Notes: generated by a model from the letters alone, not told the origin. A stretch of DNA of 36,725 nt from Gammaproteobacteria bacterium (GCA_016874135.1 VGVE01000025.1:1-36725), one strand, 5' to 3'; shown: positions 23,431-31,218, counted from the first letter of the stretch. Made by a program: numbers and translations.

Positions 23431-24700
23431 TCGCAGCCGGCCAGCGTCCCTGCTGGTCCGCACCAACCTGATCCTCGCCGTCAGCTCGCTGTTGATCGCC
23501 ATCATCGCAACCACCGCACTGAACACCTTCGTCATCGATCCGATCGCACGCAGATCAGCGGATGACGCAGCGGGGCTGCTCGTGCTTTCTGCACAGACAT
23601 GGGTGGAGCTACCCCCGGATGCTCGACCTTACTTCGAGCTGGAACTCGCGGAGAGCCACGACCTCATTCTTACCGGCGATGTACGGACGTATGCGGATGC
23701 GGTCCCTGCTGCCAACTACTTCAATCTGCTCGAAGAGTCGCTCGAAACGCGGCTGCGTACGTCCATAGCGATGCAGGCCGGTGAAGGGATGATCTGGGTG
23801 GATGTGCCGATGGGTGGGCAGACGTTGCAGATAGGCTTTGTGCCGACGCTCGAGGATATCCAGCCACTTTACGTCGGGATCATCATCATTGTGCTTGGCG
23901 CCGGTATTGTGTTCGTCACTTCTCTGATCATCGTAAGGCGGATCGCAAGCCCGCTCACCTATGTGGCTGAGCGTGTCGAAGCGTTTCGGGGCAGCAAGGA
24001 CTTTGAGCCTTTACCGGAAACCGGACCGAGGGAACTTGCGAGTCTGGTGCACAACTTCAACACCATGGCCCAGGAGATCGGGGCGCTGTTATCAAATCGA
24101 ACCACTCTCGTCGCAGGGATCTCACATGATCTGCGTACGCCCCTGACCCGAATGCGGCTCGCCGTTGAACTGCTGCCAGACAATGTGGATCCAGCTCTGG
24201 TTGAACGGTTCAAGCGAAATCTCGAAGTCATGGACCGCCTTATCGGTGATGCGCTGAGTTTCGCACGTGGCGCTGAAGAGAAGCCGCGGGAAGTCGATAT
24301 CGAACAGGTGATCACCGATCTGGTGGATATCTTTGTTACCCCTGTGCCCTATCGTTGTACTCAGATGGAACCGCGCCGCCTCATGGTTGCGGTCAACGCG
24401 TTGCGGCGCGTGCTGCAGAATCTCCTCGTTAATGGCATCCAGCACGGCGGCAGTGTTGCGCTCGAGCGCGTCGGCACTCGTCTGCACGTCAGCGACAACG
24501 GCAAGGGAATCCCGGAGGAGTTTCGCGAGCAGGTTTTCCAGCCTTTTTTCAGGCTTGATGAAGCGCGCACGGCCACCACGGGAGGCAGCGGTCTCGGTCT
24601 CGCCATCGTCAGGCAACTATGTGAACTGCAGGGCTGGAAGGTGTGGATTGAGTCCTCTGAAACGGGTGGTGCGCGGTTCGTTGTGGAACTCATGCCCTGA
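23423..24700 (+). CDS. envZ: EnvZ-like sensor histidine kinase
   Basis: 425 residues: TM1 (about 14-33), a periplasmic region of about 115 residues, TM2 (about 150-172), HAMP, then HisKA with phospho-His235 in GISHDLRTPLTRMRLAVELL. HATPase boxes follow: N box LQNLLVNGIQHGG, G1 DNGKGIP, F box FQPFFRLDEAR and G2 GGSGLGLAIV. SHDLRTPLTR is the EnvZ-type box. TTG 23423 is chosen because GGAAGG ends eight bases upstream; GTG 23414 and 23417 lie inside that site. It overlaps the regulator by 8 bases, giving coupled synthesis. The signal sensed is unknown; osmolarity is only known for the enterobacterial protein. Confidence 0.88.
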   Translation: MTDRSRPASLLVRTNLILAVSSLLIAIIATTALNTFVIDPIARRSADDAAGLLVLSAQTWVELPPDARPYFELELAESHDLILTGDVRTYADAVPAANYFNLLEESLETRLRTSIAMQAGEGMIWVDVPMGGQTLQIGFVPTLEDIQPLYVGIIIIVLGAGIVFVTSLIIVRRIASPLTYVAERVEAFRGSKDFEPLPETGPRELASLVHNFNTMAQEIGALLSNRTTLVAGISHDLRTPLTRMRLAVELLPDNVDPALVERFKRNLEVMDRLIGDALSFARGAEEKPREVDIEQVITDLVDIFVTPVPYRCTQMEPRRLMVAVNALRRVLQNLLVNGIQHGGSVALERVGTRLHVSDNGKGIPEEFREQVFQPFFRLDEARTATTGGSGLGLAIVRQLCELQGWKVWIESSETGGARFVVELMP

Positions 24701-24830
24701 TCCGCGTTCGGATCGCGACGTTCTGCCTGGCGTAGCGCGACCCGTTTACGGAAGTCGGTGTAACAAAGTGACACAAAAAACCCTTGCCACGAAATTGGTG
24801 TGAAACAACGGAAGCGCAGTATCTATCCCC

Positions 24831-24931
24831 GAAGCAGGCAACTGCTTCAGAGAGAACGCAATCTCTATCCCCTTGAGACCTCTCGCAGGTCGCTCCAAAC
24901 CGCCGGTCCCCTCTCCAGGCCGGCGGTTTCT
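24831..24931 (+). ncRNA. Candidate structured small RNA downstream of envZ
   Basis: The region 24701-25054 has no gene. Within it, four hairpins occur in a row: GAAGCAG-GCAA-CTGCTTC (24831-24848, a GNRA tetraloop), AGAGA/TCTCT (24851-24866), GACCT-CTCGC-AGGTC (24877-24891), and a G+C-rich terminator (24897-24929) ending TTTCTT. A -10-like TATCTA (24820-24825) with TTGGTG 19 bases upstream would start RNA close to 24831. Farther upstream TGTAACAAAGTGACAC (24759-24774) loosely recalls OmpR binding sites. TCTATCCCC occurs twice (from 24822 and 24864). The length would be about 100 nt. Expression and targets are unknown; it could also be an envZ 3' UTR. Confidence 0.4.
24897..24931 (+). terminator. 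Intrinsic terminator (end of sRNA candidate or envZ transcript)
   Basis: AAACCGCCGG (24897-24906) pairs with CCGGCGGTTT (24920-24929) around a 13-base loop, followed by CTT. It is almost 200 bases after the kinase stop, which is far for a terminator of that gene alone. The A-run on the 5' side would give a T-tract for minus-strand RNA too. Confidence 0.7.
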
Positions 24932-25054
24932 TATCAGGTCCGTGTTTTCTCATCTGCTTGTCTTCCAACATAGAGCGACTGTAAAAGAGCAGTCATTGCA
25001 CAGCGCCTCGGACTGCGCTTCGACGTCGATACAAGTCCGATTCTCTCACGCTGA

Positions 25055-25640
25055 TCCGGGGAGTTCGTCCGCCTGTCGCGGCTTAAAAACCTGAGCGTCC
25101 TGGGTCGGGATGAGATTGACTTGGTGGCCGTGGTGGAAAATGCCATTGATCAGAGCTACGAAATGGCTCGTGAGCGGAACATGCAGGTTTATGCTTGAAA
25201 CTGCTAACGACTTACCTCCGTCGCTGTGGATACCTGGCAATGGCGAACTCCTCGAGCGGGTCTTCTCGAACCTCATCGACAACGCCATCAAGTACAGCCG
25301 CGAAGGAGGTCGGGTGCTGTTGCAGCTGCAGGTTGAACAGATGGCTAATCCGCAACCGTCCTAGATAGAAGTGCGGGTAGTCGATGAAGGTGATGGAATC
25401 GCCACGGACGAACTTGATCGGGTGTTTGATCCTTATTTCCGTTCCCGTCGCGGTCCACGTCCTGAGCAGTCCGGTGTTGGCCTAGGACTGCGATTTGTGC
25501 GCACGGCTGTTGAGCTGCACGACGGCACCGTTCATGTCGAAAGTGAAGCGGGACGCGGCTCCACCTTCAGGGTTCGTCTCCCGGCCGGAGGGCCGGAAAG
25601 CGCCACGAATGGGGCTGACCCGATCGGCCTCGTTTTGTAA
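25055..25640 (+). pseudogene. Remnant of a second sensor histidine kinase
   Basis: Pieces of a kinase in two frames. GEFVRLSRLKNLSVLGRDEI and VAVVENAIDQSYEMARERNM come first (preceded in frame by TGA 25052-25054), then a shift near 25195, then LPPSLWIPGNGELLERVFSN and LIDNAIKYSREGG (N box), TAG at 25362-25364, VRVVDEGDGIATDELDRVF (G1) and SGVGLGLRFVRTAVELH (G2), ending at TAA 25638. The HisKA domain, membrane part and start are missing. With at least three lesions it cannot be active. It is not a duplicate of the envZ-like gene by eye; the ATPase domain is distinct. Confidence 0.8.
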
Positions 25641-25688
25641 AAGTTCTGCGATTTCACTCTCCCCCCGGTCGTATAGAGCTTCGATGAC

Positions 25689-26744
25689 ATGAATAGTGGA
25701 GTGATTCGTTCGCGTAGAGGACAGCGGGGCTTTCAAAAGCTGCGCATATCTCTTACCTGCGCAGTGTTTGGGCTGGCTCTTGCACAGGCCGCGATTGCAG
25801 ATCGGGTGGAACTCACCAATGGGGATGTCATCACCGGCACGGTAACCTCCGTCTCTGGAGGTAAGGTGGTGGTGCAGACCGAATACGCCGGCAAGATCAT
25901 CGTAGGCCTCGACAAGGTTGCGAAGATCAAGACCGATGCGGAGATGAACCTGCTGACCAACAACGACGAACAGTTGTTCAGCGCACTCGATGGCACTGCA
26001 GGTGAAGTTCAGCTTGGCGCACTCAATCGCAGCCTCGCGTTGGCGGATGTGAACAAGGCCACGCGCTTAGCGGGTGGCGCCGCTGCCGAAGTGACCAGCT
26101 GGAAGCACAAGGTTGATTTGGCTGCTGCATTGACTAAAGGGAATACGGACACATGCAATCTGTCGCTGTTCACGGAGTCGCTGGCCCGCAACCTGAAAAA
26201 CGAACACCTGTTGACCGTGGGGATCTTCCAGGATGAGGCCGAATCAGTGACGACCCGGGAGCTTTTTGACGTTGACTATGGTTACAAGCGGTTCCTCGCC
26301 AATCCGAAGTGGTTTTTCGGTGCCAACGTCGAGTACTTCAAGGACAAGCTCCTGGGTATCGATCCACGTGTGACTGCGGGTGCCGGTGTCGGTTACCGGT
26401 TCTGGGACAACAGCCTCGGGTAGCTGACAGTGGAACTCGGTGGCAGTGCAGTTTATGAGAACCTGATTTCCGGTTCGGAGACCAATGCCGCCGTTCGCTG
26501 GGCGTTGGGGTATCGTCGGTTGCTCGCCGGCGAGCAGCTGGAGTTCTTCCACCGCCACCAGAATCTTAAGATCCTCGACAGCAGTCGTGGTGAAGTACTC
26601 GATTCATCGACGGGTCTCGCCTTCCTGTTCGATGAATGGTGGAGTGCATCGCTGCGAGCGGATGTGCGGCACCAGACCAAGCCGCCGTTGGGCAGTCACA
26701 AGACAGATATCACCTATGCCGTCGGTGTTGGCGTCCGCTTCTGA
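25689..26744 (+). pseudogene. DUF481 outer-membrane protein, interrupted by in-frame TAG
   Basis: From ATG 25689: signal peptide (about 17-37, ending AIA), an SH3-like segment (RVELTNGDVITGTVTSVSGG), then the DUF481 barrel beginning WKHKVDLAAALTKGNTDT. The frame hits TAG at 26421-26423 (codon 245) after GVGYRFWDNSLG, then continues in the same frame as LTVELGGSAVYENL to ITYAVGVGVRF with the C-terminal Phe of outer-membrane barrels. Without the stop it would be 351 residues. DUF481 proteins (YdiY type) are salt- or stress-induced beta-barrels of unknown function. The truncated product lacks the last strands and the BAM signal, so it should not insert. CAG to TAG is likely. A good terminator follows. 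Confidence 0.8.
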
Positions 26745-26767
26745 TTCCTGACGGCTCACATTGTCTG

Positions 26768-26790
26768 AAGAGCCCGCTTGCGGGCTCTTT
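26768..26790 (+). terminator. Intrinsic terminator after the DUF481 gene
   Basis: AAGAGCCCG and CGGGCTCTT pair around CTTG (26768-26789) with a short T-run (TTT) at the end; 24 bases after the stop of the DUF481 frame. Confidence 0.8.
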
Positions 26791-26873
26791 CAGGAACCTG
26801 CGTTTTCCGCGGCGCAAGCCCCGGTGAATCCTCGACAAACCGAATCCTGCCGCGTGGTCAGTGGTTGCCTGCA

Positions 26874-26930
26874 ACAACCGATGGCCTTCTCGCACCCTGG
26901 GGCCGCAGTTCAGCGCCGCACATCGGTTGT
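26874..26930 (-). other. Inverted repeat downstream of the minus-strand hypothetical gene
   Basis: ACAACCGATG (26874-26883) is perfectly repeated in inverse at 26921-26930 (CATCGGTTGT), with 37 bases between. It starts five bases after the stop of the minus-strand gene at 26936 and may end its transcript, though no T-run is present. Confidence 0.4.
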
Positions 26931-26935
26931 GATCA

Positions 26936-27274
26936 TTAGTTCGTTTCTGGACTGATCCCAACGGTCGTGTTCAGTACGCTCAACACGTCCAGAAGAGATA
27001 TTTCCCTCAACGTATCTTCCTGGCGCACCACTTCTTCAAAGAAGCTGAAGAAAAGCCTCTGGTGAGACGGACGATTGGTCTGCCAGACGGACCAACGACC
27101 AAGGAGCTGTTGAGCGACTTCTTCGGAAACTGCCATGGTTGTGTACACATCACGTATTGCGTAGAGGGGATTCAGTATTCGGTATCGCGCGTCCGGGCTG
27201 GAGACATGACGGGCAAAGTTGACGAGCCTTTTACAAAGCTGCCTGGCGCCGTTTCGGAAAGCGGCTGCTTTCAT
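26936..27274 (-). CDS. Hypothetical small protein, divergent from the OmpA-like gene
   Basis: 112 residues from ATG 27274: MKAAAFRNGARQLCKRLVNF, then SPDARYRILNPLYAIRDVYT, a mostly helical middle (SEEVAQQLLGRWSVWQ) and FFSFFEEVVRQEDTLREISL near the end. No signal peptide, no membrane helix, no recognised family. The frame is open upstream to 27412, but that part overlaps the OmpA promoter and leader and looks non-coding. No ribosome binding site is obvious. Coding status rests on length, balanced composition and a following inverted repeat. Confidence 0.45.
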   Translation of the reverse strand: MKAAAFRNGARQLCKRLVNFARHVSSPDARYRILNPLYAIRDVYTTMAVSEEVAQQLLGRWSVWQTNRPSHQRLFFSFFEEVVRQEDTLREISLLDVLSVLNTTVGISPETN

Positions 27275-27286
27275 GGATTGTCTGGC

Positions 27287-27292
27287 TATAAT
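27287..27292 (+). promoter_or_regulatory. Consensus -10 box for the OmpA-like gene
   Basis: A perfect TATAAT preceded by TGGC, 140 bases before the start codon. No good -35 is seen 16-18 bases upstream, so it may work as an extended -10 type or with an activator. Transcription from about 27299 would give a 5' leader of some 130 bases. Confidence 0.55.
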
Positions 27293-27307
27293 GCCCTCCC
27301 AGTCCGA

Positions 27308-27366
27308 TCCCGCCGGGAGGTGCGAAGCAGGATTCCCCTCCGGAGCAGACCCCATGATCGGCGGGA
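27308..27366 (+). promoter_or_regulatory. Structured 5' leader of the OmpA-like mRNA
   Basis: TCCCGCCG (27308-27315) pairs with CGGCGGGA (27359-27366), and inside it GGAGG (27316-27320) pairs with CCTCC (27337-27341), a closed two-level structure in the leader. OmpA-type mRNAs are often controlled through long leaders (stability, sRNA binding); here only the structure is seen. Confidence 0.4.
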
Positions 27367-27431
27367 GAACAGCCTGCTCTGCCGTGGCGGTGCGCTGCGG
27401 AAGGAACGTCAATTACAGGAGAGTCATCAAC

Positions 27432-28565
27432 ATGAAACAGGGTTTGCGTGTCCTGTTCGCGGTCGCAGCGGCGAGTCTGCTCTGGTCCAACCAGGCGGTT
27501 GCCGGGGATCAAGGTACGGTCTATCTCAGCCCCGGCCTGATCTATTACAAGGCGCCGGACGAGCAGTCGATCGGTATCGATGATGCGGAGCTTGGTGGTG
27601 GTCTCGCCGTCGGTTTCCCGGTCAGCGAACGAATCAACATTGAACTCCTCGCGGGTCGGACAAAGCTCGATTATGACCTGCCTGGTGGCAATGGATCCGA
27701 CAACTCCGACCTGCTCTGGCTGGATGTGCTCTATCTAATCAGCAATAGCAATGGCTGGTCGCCGTTCCTGCTCTTTGGTGCTGGTCGCACCGAGCTGAAA
27801 TTCGACGACGTACGCGACTCGGAGAAGGATACCCAGCTCAACGCCGGTGCCGGCGTTTTCAAGAACCTGACCGAGCGCCTGGCGCTGCGTGGTGATATCC
27901 GTCTGATGTACTCACCGGACCAGGAAGACATCCAGCCGTTTGCCTTTGTCGGTCTGACCGCGTTCATGGGTGAGATAGGTGGCGCTGCCGCCATCGGAGA
28001 TACCGATGGTGATGGCGTGCTCGATCCGGATGACAAGTGCCCGAACACCCCGCCGGGAACCCGCGTAGGTCCGGATGGTTGTGAGCTCGACAGTGATGGC
28101 GACGGTATAGTCGACAGCCTCGACAAGTGCCCGGGAACGCCTCCTGGTTTGGCGGTGGATGCAGAGGGCTGCCCGCCTGCGGCGCCGGAAGCGGCAGCAG
28201 CACCAGAACTGGCGGAAACGGTAACGATCGACCTGAACCTTGAATTCGACTTCGATTCCGCTCAGCTGCGCACGTCGCACTATCCGGAAATCGATGAGGT
28301 TACTGCATTCATGAAGCAGTTCCCGGGATCGGTAGCTGTTCTCGAAGGGCATACCGATGCGCGCGGCACCGATGCCTACAATCAGTCGCTGTCCGAGCGT
28401 CGTGCCAGTGCAGTGCTTGAAGACATGGTGACCCGTGGTGGTATCGCCCGCGAACGCCTCTCTTCCAAAGGCATGGGCGAGTCGCAGCCGATCGACACTA
28501 ACGACACGGATGAAGGTCGTCAGCACAACCGTCGGGTTTCTGCGAAGATCTCCAACGGTCAGTAA
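27432..28565 (+). CDS. OmpA/OprF-type porin with thrombospondin type 3 repeats
   Basis: 377 residues. Signal peptide to about residue 24 (QAVAG), an eight-stranded barrel (about 25-180, starting GTVYLSPGLIYYKAP), two calcium-binding TSP3 repeats (DTDGDGVLDPDDKCPNTPPG and DSDGDGIVDSLDKCPGTPPG), a Pro/Ala hinge, and a C-terminal OmpA peptidoglycan-binding domain (LEFDFDSAQLRTSHYPEI, LEGHTDARGTDAYNQSLSER, NRRVSAKI) with the Asp and Arg that hold diaminopimelate. It links outer membrane to peptidoglycan and may form small pores. ATG 27432 follows AGGAGAG by eight bases; the frame is open to 27219 without coding features. A strong terminator follows, so it is monocistronic. Likely under OmpR-type control, by inference. 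Confidence 0.93.
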   Translation: MKQGLRVLFAVAAASLLWSNQAVAGDQGTVYLSPGLIYYKAPDEQSIGIDDAELGGGLAVGFPVSERINIELLAGRTKLDYDLPGGNGSDNSDLLWLDVLYLISNSNGWSPFLLFGAGRTELKFDDVRDSEKDTQLNAGAGVFKNLTERLALRGDIRLMYSPDQEDIQPFAFVGLTAFMGEIGGAAAIGDTDGDGVLDPDDKCPNTPPGTRVGPDGCELDSDGDGIVDSLDKCPGTPPGLAVDAEGCPPAAPEAAAAPELAETVTIDLNLEFDFDSAQLRTSHYPEIDEVTAFMKQFPGSVAVLEGHTDARGTDAYNQSLSERRASAVLEDMVTRGGIARERLSSKGMGESQPIDTNDTDEGRQHNRRVSAKISNGQ

Positions 28566-28586
28566 TGAAGCAGTTCTGATGTCGAT

Positions 28587-28617
28587 GAAGGCCGCTCTCG
28601 AGCGGCCTTCTTCTTTT
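28587..28617 (+). terminator. Intrinsic terminator of the OmpA-like gene
   Basis: GAAGGCCGCT (28587-28596), loop CTCG, AGCGGCCTTC (28601-28610), then TTCTTTT. A textbook Rho-independent terminator 21 bases after the stop. Confidence 0.92.
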
Positions 28618-28661
28618 CCGGGACCTGAAAACAGGGCGTCTGAAACAAGAGACCTGAAAAC

Positions 28662-29272
28662 ATGCAAAGCCTCACTTCCGCCCTCGTCTTTGCGATGCTG
28701 GAACACTCTTCGGTTGCGACACGGCCTATTACGGCGCGATGGAAAAGGTGGGCGTACACAAGCGCGATATCCTGCGCGACCCAGTGGAAGAAGCCATGGA
28801 CTCCCAGGAGGAGGCCAAGCAGGAATTCAGATCCGCGCTCGAACAGTTCGAAGCCGTGGTTGGGATCCAGCCCGGCGGTCTGAAAGACGCCTATACAGAA
28901 TTGCAGGGCGCGTATGACGATGCGGAGAGTCGGGCCAAAGAGGTGTCCGATCGTATTGCCGCGGTCGAGGATGTTTCCGGCGACCTCTTTGCCGAGTGGC
29001 AGAGAAGGATCGATATGATTACCAATGCCAAACTCAAGGCGGGAAGCCGCAAACAGCTACAGAGTTCGCAGACCGCATACCGCGGTTTCATCGGCGCGAT
29101 GCGACAGGCGGAATCGAGCATGCAGCCGGTACTCACGGCGTTTCGCGACCAGGTGCTCTACCTCAAACACAACCTCAACGCCCAGGCGATCGCCTCGCTG
29201 AAGGGAGAGCTCAGCACCATTGAAGCCGATGTGGGACGCCTCATCCGCGACATGGTAGAATCGATCCGGTAA
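28662..29272 (+). pseudogene. DUF2959 lipoprotein with a 1-nt frameshift in the signal sequence
   Basis: The main frame from 28739 reads MEKVGVHKRDILRDPVEEAM with coiled-coil helices (EAKQEFRSALEQFEAV; ESRAKEVSDRIAAVED) to DMVESIR, a DUF2959 protein. Before that methionine the same frame reads TLFGCDTAYYGA, a lipobox (FGC) and the usual mature start, but has no start codon. The signal-peptide start MQSLTSALVFAML (ATG 28662) is in another frame. Adding one base at the GG of CTGGAACAC (around 28701) joins them as AMLGTLFGCDTAYYGAMEKVG. So one G was probably lost, by mutation or sequencing error. If the shift is real, translation from 28739 gives an unexported protein. Function of the family is unknown. 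Confidence 0.72.
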
Positions 29273-29347
29273 TCGCAGGCATTTCTCAATCAACTGCCGG
29301 CTATAGAAGGCTAGAATCGCAGGGCTTGCAGCCAACAAACAACTCCA

Positions 29348-30124
29348 GTGGACTACTCGAACATCCTCTACGAAGTACGCGGGCCGATGGCGCTCATCAC
29401 CATCAACCGCGCCGATAAACACAACGCCATCTCGCTCGCCACCCTTGATGAACTGCAGCATTCGGTACGTGCCGCGGCCACTGACGATGCAGTGCGGGTC
29501 ATCACCATCACCGGGGCAGGTGATCGCGCCTTTGCCTCAGGGTCGGATCTGTCTGAGGTGTTGCACCGCGACTTCAGGAAAGCGCTCGAGCCTATTGTTC
29601 AGGGGCTCGCCGATCAGCTGGAGCGCACTCCGAAACCCACCATCGCTGCCATCAACGGGATCTGCATGGGTGGTGGCCTGGAGGTGGCGCTGGGCTGTGA
29701 CCTTCGCATCAGTGTGCCGCACGCGCGGTTCGCCACACCTGAGGGCAAGCTTGGGATCATTCCCGGCGGTGGCGCGTGCGCGCGGCTGCCCCGGGTAGTC
29801 GGTCGTGGCTGGGGTATGGAGATGATGCTGATGGGCGATCCGATCGATGCCGAGCGGGCACTTGCGATCGGTCTCGTTACCCGCATCGTTCCTGCAGATC
29901 AGCTCATTGCCGAGGCCGAACGGATGGCGGCACACCTGTCCTCGTTTGCACCGTTTGTGCCCCGCACGATGAAAGCGATGGTTCACTTCGGCATGGAGGC
30001 GAGCCTCGCCGGTGCGCTGATGTTCGAGAAATATGCACAAGGAGCCTTGGTACAAACCGAAGACAAGATCGAAGGGATTACCGCTTTTCTCGAAAAGCGG
30101 CCGCCGGAATTCAAAGGGCGCTGA
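29348..30124 (+). CDS. Enoyl-CoA hydratase
   Basis: 258 residues, full crotonase. NRADKHNAIS, the oxyanion segment FASGSDLSEV, GICMGGGLEVALGCDLRIS and RFATPEGKLGIIPGGGACAR are in order. Both catalytic glutamates of true hydratases are present (Glu112 and Glu132, 20 apart), so hydration of trans-2-enoyl-CoA is likely. The C-terminus KRPPEFKGR is typical. The start is GTG 29348, just before the first strand; no ribosome site is seen. It is followed 74 bases later by two MaoC-type hydratase genes, giving a lipid-degradation or synthesis group. Confidence 0.88.
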   Translation: MDYSNILYEVRGPMALITINRADKHNAISLATLDELQHSVRAAATDDAVRVITITGAGDRAFASGSDLSEVLHRDFRKALEPIVQGLADQLERTPKPTIAAINGICMGGGLEVALGCDLRISVPHARFATPEGKLGIIPGGGACARLPRVVGRGWGMEMMLMGDPIDAERALAIGLVTRIVPADQLIAEAERMAAHLSSFAPFVPRTMKAMVHFGMEASLAGALMFEKYAQGALVQTEDKIEGITAFLEKRPPEFKGR

Positions 30125-30198
30125 CGACTCCGGAAAATTCGGCGACACTTGAGGGCGCTGTCAGAACAAACTCAAACAAAGCGAAACAGGGGGACACT

Positions 30199-30690
30199 AT
30201 GGCCACTGATCGATTCCCGGTGGAAGGGACACACATCATGATGTTTGCGCGCTCCGTTGCCGACGACAACCAGATCTACTACGACGAGAACTACGCGAAG
30301 ACCACCGAAGTCGGGCACATCATTGCCCCGCCGACGTTTGCACAATCAAGCGCGCAGTTTGATCCCAATTATTTTCTCCGTCCCAAGGTTGGCCAGCCCT
30401 GGTTTGGCTCTGGCAAGGAAGCAACCGGCATCAAACGCGAACCTTCTTCCGGTGGTGGTGGTGGCGGTCTGCATGCCGAGCAGCACTTCGAGTATCACCG
30501 TCATATCAAACCGGGTGATGTGCTCAAGGCTGTGGTGAAACCGGGCAAAGCCTGGGAAAAGGAAGGCAAGCGCTCTGGCAAGCTCGTGTTCACGGAAACC
30601 GTAACCGAGTACTACGACCAGACCGGGGAACTCGTCATCACTGCGCGGGGAGTCGGTGTTCGCACCGAACGCCCGGTGGATGCCAAGTAA
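30199..30690 (+). CDS. FAS1/MaoC-like dehydratase N-terminal-type subunit
   Basis: 163 residues with the hot-dog fold pattern of MaoC_dehydrat_N proteins: FARSVADDNQIYYDENYAKT, IIAPPTFAQSSAQFDPNYFL, HAEQHFEYHRHIKPGDVLKA and KLVFTETVTEYYDQTGELVI. This half usually lacks the catalytic Asp-His and pairs with a catalytic MaoC subunit, as in mycobacterial HadA/HadB or ChsH-type pairs. A Gly run (SSGGGGGGL) interrupts a loop. ATG 30199 has GGGGGA five bases before it; the frame is open upstream but overlaps the hydratase gene. Its stop is 11 bases before the next gene. Confidence 0.82.
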   Translation: MATDRFPVEGTHIMMFARSVADDNQIYYDENYAKTTEVGHIIAPPTFAQSSAQFDPNYFLRPKVGQPWFGSGKEATGIKREPSSGGGGGGLHAEQHFEYHRHIKPGDVLKAVVKPGKAWEKEGKRSGKLVFTETVTEYYDQTGELVITARGVGVRTERPVDAK

Positions 30691-30701
30691 GGAGAACAAC
30701 A

Positions 30702-31109
30702 ATGGCACTCAAAGCATCCCAGCTCAAAGTCGGTGACACCTACACCGAATGCCTCGTTGAAGACCTCAAGCGCACGCAGATCGTGATGTACGCCGGTACG
30801 TCAGGCGATTACAACCCGCTGCATACCGACGAGATCTACACCATGCAGGTCGCCAAATACCCATCCGTGTTTGCACACGGCATGCTTACCATGGGTATGA
30901 CCGGTCGCATGCTGACCAACTACGTGGGTGATGGGCGCCTGACCAAATACGGTGTGCGCTTTACGAGTCAGGTGTGGCCCGGCGATACGCTGCATTCCAC
31001 GGCGACTGTGGAGAGCGTGGGCAGTGGATTGGTGAATCTCACTGTCGAAACACGTAACCAGAACGATGTGGTCGTGCTGTCTGGCTACGCTGCGGCGCGT
31101 GTAGACTGA
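30702..31109 (+). CDS. MaoC-type (R)-hydratase subunit
   Basis: 135 residues. The hydratase-2 motif YAGTSGDYNPLHTDE (Asp36 and His41 catalytic) is complete, followed by FAHGMLTMGMTGRML and the last hot-dog strands. Together with the preceding gene it should form a heteromeric enoyl-thioester hydratase. ATG 30702 follows AAGGAG by seven bases. The operon order (hydratase, non-catalytic half, catalytic half) suggests one pathway, fatty acid or sterol side-chain, but the substrate cannot be read. A hairpin follows 32 bases after the stop. Confidence 0.88.
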   Translation: MALKASQLKVGDTYTECLVEDLKRTQIVMYAGTSGDYNPLHTDEIYTMQVAKYPSVFAHGMLTMGMTGRMLTNYVGDGRLTKYGVRFTSQVWPGDTLHSTATVESVGSGLVNLTVETRNQNDVVVLSGYAAARVD

Positions 31110-31141
31110 CAATTCCTTTCTGTGTCTTTGGAAGCGGCCTG

Positions 31142-31163
31142 GGCTGCGGAACTTTCCGCAGCC
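31142..31163. terminator. Hairpin between convergent genes
   Basis: GGCTGCGG and CCGCAGCC pair around AACTTT (31142-31163). It lies between the MaoC gene and the minus-strand hydrolase and may stop transcripts from either side; no T-run follows. Confidence 0.5.
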
Positions 31164-31218
31164 TTGAGGTTGGTGTGGTGCAAGCTGTCAGTTTGCTACG
31201 CAGCGCCAGGCAGGCCAC

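Noticed and set aside
24690..24971. Minus-strand ORF across the sRNA candidate
   Set aside because: It spans the terminator hairpin and repeats without a ribosome site or family similarity.
4039..26744. Reassignment of TAG to an amino acid (e.g. pyrrolysine or Gln code)
   Set aside because: TAG is also the natural end of intact genes of normal length: SirB2 (16607), symporter (14676), crotonase-family gene (32989), phosphotransferase (35063). No pyl genes are in the window.
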